From: Opisthorchis felineus
Taxonomy: Eukaryota; Platyhelminthes; Trematoda; Opisthorchiida; Opisthorchiidae
NCBI GenBank assembly: GCA_004794785.1
Contig: SJOL01000802.1
Coordinates: 2,251,028-2,315,027 of the forward strand
DNA: 64,000 nt
Reading direction: 5' to 3'
Shown here: in pieces, positions 26,501 to 38,500 of the stretch
How the letters are laid out: every line of letters starts with the position of its first letter
Numbering within the stretch: position 1 is the stretch's first letter
Notes under the pieces: model-generated
Told to the model about the DNA's origin: nothing
What the model saw: the letters and a program-made list of their open reading frames with translations, nothing else
Databases searched by the model: none
Translations under genes and position numbers: made by a program

Positions 26501-29500
26501 CGCGCAAGTAAAGTTGAACATATGTGCTCTGCGACTGATCCAATAACTTAGGAACTGCAGAGTTAAACCGGGGATATCACTACGCATTGGGGTATGTTGT
26601 CTGCTACGACGTGCTCCAGAAGGTTTGGGTTCCGGGTTCCCAAGAAAACTTACTTTGGTGTCTTCTAGTAATAACAAGTAGTGTAATATTACTAATAGTA
26701 CTGACGCTATGAATAATCAGTAGTATATACTACAGAAATGTGTAAGTGAATTAAATCTTAGTACATAAAACCGGGTCTTATGATTCCATGCCTGGATGCG
26801 ATCGTCATGCAACTGGAACCAACAAATATCTGCATCAACTACCTTGGCAAGTTTGACCGTAAGTCCCTACTTGCTATAGGTTAAATGCGTTTTGTAGTTT
26901 CTTGTGTAGATGCTCAACTCAGAGGACAGAATACTTGAGTAGCCGCCTTACTTTGTTCTTTTTGCGTTCATTTCAGCCTCTTCTTCGAACTGAACATGGA
27001 AAATTTCACATTGGATCAATGCAAGCTGAACATTCATCGATGCGGTGCGACAACAAGGGTGAGTCATTTTCCACTGACCAATGAGCGTGCAGCATTCTTC
27101 CTTCCATTTGTAAACTACGATTTCATGTATAAAAATCAACGCGCTCGAATTGGAACCCAAATGTCTCTTCAGTTGTCCTAGGATGACATATCTTCTGTAA
27201 GGTTTTTCATGCTTACTTGCAACTGTACATCTCCCCTCAGCTATGCTACTAAGTATTATGTTTTGCCGAGACAGGATAGTACCGTTTTGACGCCACATTA
27301 GGTGCACTTTTATTCTACAATCAAGTGGCCCTAAAGCATATCTAGAAGAGTGACTGAACACATTTCGTAAACTCAGTATGAGCGGACAGCATCAAAACCT
27401 TGCATCTAGGGGTTTGGGGTGAATAGGTATTTGAGCGTGAGTTTCACACCATTTTGTTTTCAGAATAGCAACATAGCATCATAATCCTCATCATAGTCGT
27501 CGTCATCCGCGTTCTCACCATCGACACCAAAGTGTCATTGTCTTTATGATAACTGACATCAACGCAAGTCTGGGTAAAACCGTGTTTCGCTGCCTTAAAC
27601 TCGTAGCAACCTGTGAAGATGCAGTTCCATGACAAACGAAAGAACGAACAGGAAGTAGAAAGAAAGACTGCTGGCACCAGATATTTCTAGCTCCCGCACA
27701 CTCGCTCGGACGACCTGAATAGAACCTGACGTCGCTTACAGGCCCTATGTCTCCGGTCTGTGAGAGCCACGTGGGCCCCAGCTTGATTACGTCCTACCTC
27801 GTCATAGGTTGCCAGTCAGTTGGTTGTTGCCACTTGAAGTTAGTATCGAAAATGTTCTTTAACTTGATCGAATCGACGCAGCTCACAGTGGCATGTGGTA
27901 TCAATGAGTGGAATAGTTTATACCTCAACAAACATGCGCTTCCTCTAGTCACACTTACCACGTGCCTCTCCAGTATGTTCCCTACATGAAGAGTACATAT
28001 GCCGCTACCTTGTCAACGAGAGTTACCAAAGTTCAAGTGAATGAGCGCATGAACACCACTCAACTATTAGTCGTTAGATTTCGATGTACTGAGAAGCTGA
28101 ATACAGCCAAAATCTATTTACAATAGACTAATCAAAACGCGAGACCACTTGAAGCTTCTTGGTGCCATCTCAGTCTGGAACTGGTAATTTCGTCAGGCTT
28201 CGTCCAAGGTTTGGTTTTGCAGGGTGTAAGATGACGGAATCTTCTCAGTCCCTGGTTCTTTGTATTCGAAGAGTTTGAACCAAACTAGGTTGCGTCAAGT
28301 AGGCCGTCGTCTACTTGGATATTTACGTCGCACGAAAAACGTAGGGTGCCATTCGTAGGAGGCAGGAAGTTCTTCTCGTCTGACTTTTTCGCCCTAAAGT
28401 ACTTCAGGGCTTCCATCAAAGTATCCAGTCTGCAGTGGGAAAAGCTGGGATTGAACGAAATCGATTACAGGTTCTCAAAATTGTCCGAATAGTATTCAGC
28501 AAAAGGCCCCCAAAAAAGTTCGACCTACCAGCTTCCTACCAACTGCTTCCTTCCTTTAGGGTCCCTTCCCGGGGCGGCGTGCAGTCATACCTACATGGAT
28601 AGCAGCTGCCACGACTTGACTAACTACCTTTCCATCGGTCTCAAATGCATCTCATATGAACTAAGGGAGAACTCATGACCACAGCCCTGCTGTGTCAACC
28701 TGGTAATATTTTGTCCCGCATGCTTAGTTACACACACCTGTATGAGGAACTATCCAGCAAACACCTACTCACCCCGAATAGTGTCAAACAACTCGGTGAG
28801 AATGTATCCGCTTCAGTCACTCAAGATCCTCACGGAGATTTGACTCAAGCGAACCAGATCCAAGTTGCGAACTTTTTACATATTCGATTTCACGTTGTCT
28901 ATTCAAGAACCAAACGGGTACTTTATACTGAAGCAGATTATTCATTACGCTCACTAACCTTCGTAGAGCTCATAAGCTTGCTTGTTCAGGTCTATTTGAG
29001 CCACCGTATATTCAATAATACACATGTTCAAGTCAAATTTCAAATTCATAGTAGTCTTCGTTAGGCTCCACACAAAATCAGAATTCTCCCTTGTTCAGAA
29101 CGTAAGGCCACGTAAGATGAACAGGAAAGTCCATCATGATGTGGTGTTCAATCACCTGGAGCGAAATTCTGACTTACCCCATCTCTGAACATCGTCGGTT
29201 CAATTTCCAGAAGGTTTCGCTTCCACTTCCTCGTCCGATAATGCTCATTTCTTGGGGAGCCTGGAAGAACAGTGCTTTGGATGTTCAACTATATCATGCA
29301 ATCCACCTGTTGTTTCGGAGCCAAAATCGCAAAAGTATTTTGTCCCGTAGGGGTTGTGTAATTCGTATGCGCATTAGTTTCCTGTCCTGGCGCGACTATT
29401 CCGTTGCTCCTCGTCAAACAAGGGGAACATTAGACTCGAGTCCCTCTCTTATTACAACCCACCGGTAGCTCATATCTTCTGTCCCGTGGGCATCGAGACC

Positions 29501-32500
29501 TCAAATTGAAACTCTGGTCCGATTTCAAGCTTTCGAGAGCTCATCTACAAGGCAAAAACTGCCAAATATTAGCTACCATGGATGTGAACTCTAACCGTGC
29601 CCAGTACGTCATTGGATACAGCTCACTGCTTCAGATAGCCTAAAAAGTAAGTGACCCAGCATGAACAATCCAAACGATTTAGATGCAAAAGCGTTTACTG
29701 AGCAATAATACGTCAACTACCAACGTCCCTTCAACAAGTGTCCCGCTTTAAGCAATCACGTGATGCTCGATTTCGGAGGCGTTCACTTGTTCAGTACATG
29801 GAAACCAGCGATTCGTCTCCAGGTTATACCACTAGCTTTACAGGGTCATAGATCAAATATTACTTGAATTGAAGACGGATCGGTCATGTTCGGAATAATT
29901 TTTATCGCATTCCACAGAAAACAAACAGATTGCATCATCCAGCCATAACAGATCTATTCACAAAACCCAGTTTAATCGGCAGGTGGGCACATTACAATGT
30001 TACCAACTCATATATTCTGTTTTACATTTGTCAACGTGAATGACAGCAAGGGTTTCCATTATCCAGCTTTTTGCTTCGAGCTTCAAACCGAGTTTCATCG
30101 CATTGATTCTAACTCAATAAATTAGGGATATTGAGTAAAGATTGCCTGCTTCACGAGCGAAAGAATTGTCCCTCCTTATTCTTGCCATGGCGTTAAGTTT
30201 GAATTATTGAAAAACTCGATAACCTTTCAGGTACGGAAATAACCTGTGGCGCCACTGAAGGTGAAAACACCTTCAACACGTTTGCCCCTAGCTCAAGCAG
30301 TCCACTGGTGAGGAGAATCAGATTTTCATGGCGGAAAATTCATTCACTTGAGAATTAAACCGGCTGTAACAACTGAATTCTAGCTGAACCCTTCGTTTTC
30401 ATAATCCACCTCAAATGACCTTGTCACAAAAAAGCCGTCTCGTGTTTCAGCTGGTTTGATATTCGAGGTATCCAGGTATATTTACTCGACGGAACATACT
30501 ACTCATAGGGTTACTGAAAACTCTTCGAAAATTCAATAAGCATTTCAAGGAAACAAAATGTTCTCTTCTTGAACTATTGGATCCAGGTAATACGTAAATA
30601 TAAGACCTCACGACTCTTATAACATATCGCTGTTTGTACTGCTTTCGGTGGATTTTTGGCAGGCGAATTGGATGGTTATTTGGCCAAATGTATCGATCGA
30701 CATCCACCAAACCGTGGAAAAAACGGTGACAGATTTTGTACTACGCGGTACAAGCAGCAATCACCTGATGATTTATTTGTAGACTGGACTGTTTTCCTCG
30801 CCCGGGCAATAAATCTTTCGACAAATCTGTAGAAAGCGTTGGATTTGCACGAATCTCTCGCTCCACAGGTTATCGGGATCAACACAACGGTGTTGATAAA
30901 TGGAATTACTGAAAAAACAACCCAATCTACTGAAAAACGAGCACTACTAGTGAGTTCGGATACAACATCCAATGGCGTTGATCACCAACCGCGAGGTGGT
31001 GCACAATCCCCAAGTAAATAGAGGGAATCAGCCGAAACTCTGCTCCCCCTGTGGTTCTTTCCTTGAAAAATTCTTGCGGGAGACGGCTCGGTGGTTAGAG
31101 CGGAAATCTGCTGACCGGAAGGTCCGTGGTTTTTAACCCGACCTGTGCATCTCGACTCCCCCTGTCTAGGCTTGGGAAAACTGGCGGTATCCCAGCCCTC
31201 GTGCTTCCTTTAGGAGGAATGGTAGCTAGGCACGAAAGGGTGTTATAGCTGAACGATGATCTATTATCAAGTGCGTGAAGCCGAGTTGGCTTATCCACTG
31301 GCGGTTTCCCCGCGCACGGCAGTCGTTGGTACTGTAACCATGTCCGTGTTGAGTCACTTCGCCCCTTTCTTAGCACATAACCTTCGGCAATCCGGATGAA
31401 TAGATAATACCTGCTTCATCTTCTACGGAGAGCCGTGTGGTCGTTGAAATACAAAACTCCGTGGAAAGCGCGCTGGACGCCAAAGTAGGTGGACTTCCAA
31501 GTCTTTAATCCCAAAATTTGTCCACCAAACACGGAAGTTTTTTGTGCTAATAGTTAAGGTCCATCCACGACCAACTAGCTACTGTTATTCATTCATGATA
31601 TATCGCCCCCCCCAAAGATTGGTCCTAGGAAGAGTAGAATGGCGTGTCCCGTAAGTCAAGTTTCAGTGTGGTGCCACATCCCCATAAAGGCATAAAGTGG
31701 TCTTCATGTTTCATTTGGTGTGATATTTGTAATATCACAGAATATCACAAACGAGTGATTCAGCTGGGATTCAGTTCGGTCTCCTGTTAAAACCAAACTG
31801 GTGTAATTTAGTTTTAAGGAGAACATTGGGTTGACGTAAAATTGGGGACAGGCCTACCTGATGAGACCCAATAAGAGCGACACCGGTCATGGGATATCGA
31901 GGGGTTTTCAGCAAACTTATGAGTAGTTTCATTCGAGGAAATATATGCGATACCCCGAATATCGTACCAAATGGAACATGAGGTAGCCTTTTTGCAGCGC
32001 ATTCAGTTGAAGAACAGAATCATAAAATGGAGATTCAGCTGCGATTTATTTGAGGCCCCTGTTAAAACCAAATTGTTGTGCAGTTGAGTGTATCGCGGGA
32101 GTAAACGTTGTGTTCATCTGCCTTCTGCTATATTTATCGATCAGTTGTTGGTCGGTTGCTTAACTGTATGCATCAATCATTTTCCCACACCCTCCGTTCT
32201 CCGACAGGTAGCTTGTTGTACGCTCCAGTCGTTTCAAATAATCGATGTGAGTCCTTTGATTGGCCTAGATAATTGTGAGTGATGACTTTAGAAGTGCGTG
32301 GGCGGTAATCGTGACTCATTTGGCCGCAAGACAAAACTTATTTCTAGCTTATTTACAATGAAATTAAATGGGGTTACCGTTTCTACATCGAGCTCATTTA
32401 AGCAGTCCCCATCCTGCCGACTCGGTAAAGTTGGTTAGTCTAAATCAAGGTATGAAATCGTTGGTCTCAATCCCCAGTCGAATCCGAAATCATCGGCAGT

Positions 32501-35500
32501 GCGTACCCCTGGCCGCTCCGGGATTTGAACCACAGAGATCCGGTTTGTGAGATAAGCGCTAATTCACCAGTGTATGCTGGATGCAGATGAACAAGTATAC
32601 GTGTCCAGGTTTAGACGATGTGTCTGGTTGGTTCTGGTCCTCGAATGGCGACCCAGTAACTTTCCTGGCTGTAAGCGAATTTCCGCCGTGCTAGTGAGGT
32701 CAGTCTGTTTCGGGCTTGCTGCCCATTGTCATCTGTCATCTGTCATCACCGACAGCATGACATCAGTGTTCAACACCGATGCTTCACTGCCGTACAACCA
32801 CGACTGATTTGAAAGCCTTATTGTGAAAAAAAGAATGAAGGTGGACAGGGAAGGGACTTAGTGCAAGCCTACCGCAATCAATCCGAGGTGCATACACCTC
32901 CGGACACTCATTCAGGCAGACAGAAACTGACAACAAGAACGCCACTGACATCGATTAGCAGGTATATCGTGCAGCGTCTCCAATCAGGCGTAGTGTGGAT
33001 CACGCGGTCCCCATCCTGGAATGCGCGGAGCAACGACAGCACCCAAGCGTGTCGTAATCTCCTTCTACCCCTCTGCCAGGTCAATGGTTGGCCACCTCTC
33101 TGCTTCCGCCACTCTGAATTAGGCATGGAAAACAGCACTATCTTCGGCAAACGATGGTTAGGCAGACGCAACACGTGTCCCAGCCAACGCAGCTTCTGGG
33201 GCTGGACACATTCTTCAATGGAAGTACCCGTTGCACAACCAAAAACTCGCTTTCTAACTGCCTCGTTACGGATTCGCCGACACCAACCCACACGAGCTAT
33301 GGTTCTCAAACAACGATTGTCAAACACCTGAAAACGTCTCAGTTCCACCACTCGAACAAGCCAAGTCTCACAACCATACAACAAAACAACCCGCACTGTA
33401 GCTTGGTACACACGTCCCTTGAGGTTCAGGGATACACCACTTTGACGCCATAAGTATCTCGAATTAGCAAACGCAACACGAGCCTTGCAGATTCGTGCAT
33501 TGATCTCATCTATCACAATACAGTCGAAACTAATACAACTTCCACGGTACGTAAAACGCTCCACAACTTCCGGTACCTCTCCCTGGATTGTAAGTGGCGT
33601 GTTTAGTGACTTCGTGTCCAGGAACATGACCTTACACTTTGTGGGTGCAAAGCGCATGCCGAAGGACGGGATGACTTTGGTCAGTTCACCCAAAAACACC
33701 TGCGCCTTACTCTCCTCTTGGAAGACGCTTGTGAGAGTTAGCCAGTTCAGATCGAACGAAATTGTCTTCAGCTGGTAACCTGAATGTGGCACTTCCAGAA
33801 ATTCGTGAGATGCGCACTCGTGATGATTCCCAACAAGGAAGAAACAAGTTCACGGCGTTGGTTGGTCTTTCAGCATATGTTGAGTTCACTTCTCGATTAA
33901 AATTTCAAATTTCGACCATCAAACTCTTCTGGTTGTTTTGTTCGATCTACTGGGACATCTGAAACCCCTTAGAGCAATCTTTTGATTCGCTGAGATAGGC
34001 TGCGGGATTATCAGGATTTGTGTCCACATTACTCTCGTTCTGTTCCTGGCTCAAGAAGATGGTTCTGAAGTACTCGTCAGAGGTCTGGGGTTCAGAACCC
34101 GGCACAGCCAAGGATACACAGGACTGGTGTTGTCTAATGAGATTTAAAATTTTCTCAGTCGTGTTGTAGACGAGGCAGAACTGTCGTGTCGGAATAATTT
34201 TTACAACTAATCATATTATAAAATTAGTCTCCTGAGAGAAATATCCTTGACCTGTGGATGTCTGATCCTTTCTTGTCTGGATCAATAACATCGACAATTT
34301 GAAACGAATACCTGTTCTGGATCTGTTGCCGAAAAAACAAAAGGCTTTTTTTACACGAACCGCGGGCCCTGCTTCATGAAGAAGACGTGACAGAAAGAGC
34401 ATGCTGGCGATGGGGCTACAGTGTTTAATCGAACGGAAAAGACAGTCTAGTTAGGTAAGGTTCGCTCATAAAACGTACGATGACTGTGGAAGTCCTCTCC
34501 AGACACTTGAGATTGATACGGACGAACAAAATACCACAGTCCAGAACAGGTATACTTCGCGAACCGAACTGCGAGGTACGAGCCGGAGAATGTGGGTTAA
34601 AGCGATAGGGATCAGCTCATTGTGGATGGTATAAGAGGACTTTTGTGCGACTGGCATGCTTATGGAAAAACACGGGAATAACCTGAACGACGAAGCTGTC
34701 CTGCACTGGTCGCCAGGCCGTGCTGGTGGCGGAAGTAATTGGTGACACTGCAGCGTGTGTGAACAGGCTCTGCAACTTCCTAAGGGAGGTCATGAGGAGA
34801 GCTAACTCCATCACCGACCAATGGATGGGAGCAGGAAAGGCCACGTAAAGTTCAGCCAGTCAGAACGCAGGCCACGTGATCAAACAGCAGAAACGCACAA
34901 TTGAGCAATCAATAGTAATCAGTCCCGTTAGCAGTATATTCGCACACACACATCGCTGTTTAAGCGCTAAGCAGTGCATGCAATGATGCTACCTCAATAG
35001 CGTAGCTCAGCCAGCCAATTCCGGATGCGCCACAAAAAAGTCGAGTTTCTTTTTTCGATAATGATAACATCTCAGACAGACATACAAAACCTTGGCTTTT
35101 TTCTAAGACGTATGGATTTGGGAACATACCTAGTCACAGCCCAGCGCATTACATATGTCAAGTTACTGACCGCAGTGATGTTAAGGTCAAAATTATATGG
35201 AAAGCGGAAAAACAAAGTCGGTACTATTGATATATGGATAAAGAGAAATCCAAGACATTAAGTAGCCATCTTGAAAAGCGGAGTGCAGTCATCATCATCA
35301 TCAGGATCTGTAAAAACAACGTACTTGCCGCAGATGTGGTCATAGCTGCCACAGTTTAGTTAACCGATGATCTGAGGGAGGTGGGTTAGATAGCTGCGTA
35401 ATGGAGGCGGTAGATGCTGTAATTGGTGCGTAAATACGGAGTTGCCAGTGGACTTTTAATTGGGGAGATTCGGAGGAGAGCTATGCATTGAAGGCAATAG

Positions 35501-38500
35501 CTTGGATGCAGGAGCGCTATTGGGGGCATGATTGGGCCATGTTTGACAGTGTCTCTAATCACTGGTGCATGCTGTCTTGGGGTCCTCATCCAGGGGACGG
35601 CAGTGACTAGCAGAGCTGGGTTTGCTGGTACTGGCTTTCACACTTCGCTGTGAAAACATTGTGAAACGATAAGTGAAAAAGATGGCTCATTAATTCACTC
35701 GCGAAAACGTCGACTTAAAAGATGGGCCGAACACTTCGAAGAACAGTTCAGCTGGCCTCCTGCAACACAGCCTGTAAAGTTAGAGCATACAGGCGAATGA
35801 AATATAAACCTTGATTGCCCGTCGGAAGAAATAAAGTACGAAATATCCGTGCTAAAACGTGAAAAGGCACCAGGACCGGACGGTCTCTATCCAGCCCTGT
35901 TCAAAGAAGACGGAGACCCAATCTAATAAAGATTATTGGTGCGATGTGGAGCGAAGAGAAAAAGCCTGCAGAATGGAGCATGTCAACACTTATTACTATT
36001 TGCAATACAAGAATTTCCATTAGTCCAACCTATTCTCAGTGTTTTTTTTTCGACCACGTTGAATCCTCGATTAATGAAATACGGAGTGCTGATGAACAAA
36101 CCCATGCTCGGAAGAAAACACGTATTCGGGTTGGAACATGAATTCAGTCAAATCGATTCATCTCATTGAATGTGCCCGCAAATTTGTTTGCAAATGAGTG
36201 TATTTCGCTAATTTCGTGCAATTTGGTTTCAAGTAGAACATAAGGTTGACGGAAACTCGGGGACTGCGCCTACCTGATGAGCCCCAAGAAGGGCGAAACC
36301 GGTCGTGGGCTGTCGAAGAATTTTCAGCAACCTTATGAGTAGTACATTACGGATAGGAGATCATATTTTATGGAACGTGTGAGAGCTATCCCGGCTCATC
36401 CATGCACAAGCCCTGTTTTACCTGTTCATCCGGGACCTTTTCGATAGGAGTCAAGTCCGGACTGCGGGCAATTCAATTCATAGGTTTGGATCTGTAAACC
36501 GATGGCCACCTTTTGGTGAGATAGTATGTGCATGGGTGCTTTGTCCTGTCGAAAGACCATAGGAGCGGGGCGGTTTTCTGGAATCTGGGGATCAGAAATT
36601 TACTCACTGTTCTAATGTATGGACAAAGTGTCCACTCCCCCCCAAGCGGAAACTTTTCGTACGTGAAAATCACACTCCAAGCCGCGAGAGAACGAATTTG
36701 TGATGTCTCATGGTTGTGTTTATACAAGATTTTGCGTGAAGGGCAGCAACAGGTGGTTGCGTCAAAAACAAATATCCAATCCGAAGGATCTCTGTAGATC
36801 ATAGGCGTTCATCAGGTGATTGAAGGCATCAAGTAGAAGTCTTTTTGTCACATTATCAGACATGCTGTTTCCAATTCTGCTCTTTTTCTCCAACAAATGT
36901 CTGGTTAGATCGTCGATGAAGCTTCGAAATGCTTCTGTTGATCTTTGTATTCCCACAGCAGTCTTTCGAATACTCCGTATTGAGTGTGTATATGGCCTTG
37001 TTCGAGCTCAGACAACGCTGATCGGCGTGCCATACTCTGGTTTCGTCCAATGAGTAGTCATCAATCATGCCTTCAATGCAAGCACCAGATGATCACAGCT
37101 CACTGGTCACACTTAGCCATGAATTTGACCGATGACGCACAAGTGAACACCACTCAACCCAATCGTTGTCTCCTATCTGTTCTCCAGTTAACGGTTATAA
37201 AGCTCTTCGAGTGTTTTTCACCATATGGTGTTTACATTCATCAATTCGTAAATCTCGGTCGTTTTATTCACATTCACTTGAGTCTATGCTCAAATCCAAA
37301 GACGCGTTCCCCAACGTAATTTGTTCAGATGCCAGTTAGTCACATTTTGTGATTCAAACCATTTCTCAACCAGAAGTCAATGTGTTTTGAACGTCAACCG
37401 GATGGGGCGTTTTCCTTGACCGTACTTGGAAGGGGTTGGTTATATTCAGGATGAGTGGCGTGTACTTAAATCTACGTCTGGTAACTTCAAGATATTAAAA
37501 ATCCGGATTACTCTATGTACCAAGATGGCGTCAGAAGAGGCGCCTATCCGACAGCCAACCAAAGCTTGTGTAACCGAGTTGTCCTTCCAGGAGTCCGTTC
37601 AACTTGACTTTCGTTGGCAGTTTGTTTTGGTTTGACAAAGAAATGTCCTGGGGCTTGAGAAACGGATCATGTTATAAACTATAAGATGGGTCTACTGCTT
37701 AGTGCGCCAAACAGGTTATTTGGTTCGGTACTAGCGAAGCGATTGGGAGGTTTTGACAACCGTGACATGGCAACCATGTACTGGACCAACTGCGCATTCC
37801 AACACGTCCAAAAGGTTAGAAAAAACTTACCTGTAGGGTAAGTACTGATTGTTTACGTGAAACTTCTGAATGCCGCAAAAATGTCATACTGGTAGGAGGT
37901 AAATGATCTTCCAGAAGCTTCGTAATCGATTTTTTCCATTACATACACGTGGGCAAAACTGGCTCGTTGTTTCTGCTGTCCTTCCAATCAGGTTTATTTC
38001 GTTCGTTTGGCCTGGAACAGTTTTTGTGCATTAAACGCACGAAGAAGGACTCCGGGGAAGAGAGATTACTCCAAAACAGCGTCTCTTTAACCCCCAGAAA
38101 GTTCATACCTTCATATTCCGTTTCATTACTGTTCAAAACCTTGACGTCTCCTTCTCAAGAATATCGCAATAAAGGGCATTCAGTTTTATTCATTTTATGG
38201 TGGTTTATCGTTCATATTCACATGAGAATCAAAGTCATGGGAGAGGATTTTTTGAGAGGATAAAAAATTGATCAAATATGGTGTCCAAGAGGATGCCTGA
38301 CTAAAAACTGACCAGTTGAACGTACGAAGCAACCAGATGTGAGAAGCGAAGTGAAGTTGTTGCTTAGTTCAGTTGTGGCTGGAGGCATCCAGGTACACTT
38401 CACGTCCGATAGAACTTTATTTTCATTTTTTCTCGAAAAGAAAGTTGCAGTAATCCAATGCATCTCTCATTCTTCAGCAAGCGACAGAATCCTTCATTGC

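Larger units (their letters stand above)
10429..26976 (+). other. Intron 2 (16.5 kb)
   Basis: Donor GTGAAT, acceptor GTTCTTTTTGCGTTCATTTCAG. The left third is rich in family A copies (10605-16050). Family C SINEs lie at 17038-17200 and 17823-18025, (AT)20 at 20521, family B at 20901 and family D at 21340. From about 21,500 to 26,900 I see nothing but ordinary intronic sequence; a weak family C-like end near 24150-24255 is too decayed to call. Confidence 0.7.

Noticed and set aside
28675..29064. 129-codon plus frame in intron 3
   Set aside because: No recognised domain, and phase 0 joining of exons 3 and 4 needs no exon here.
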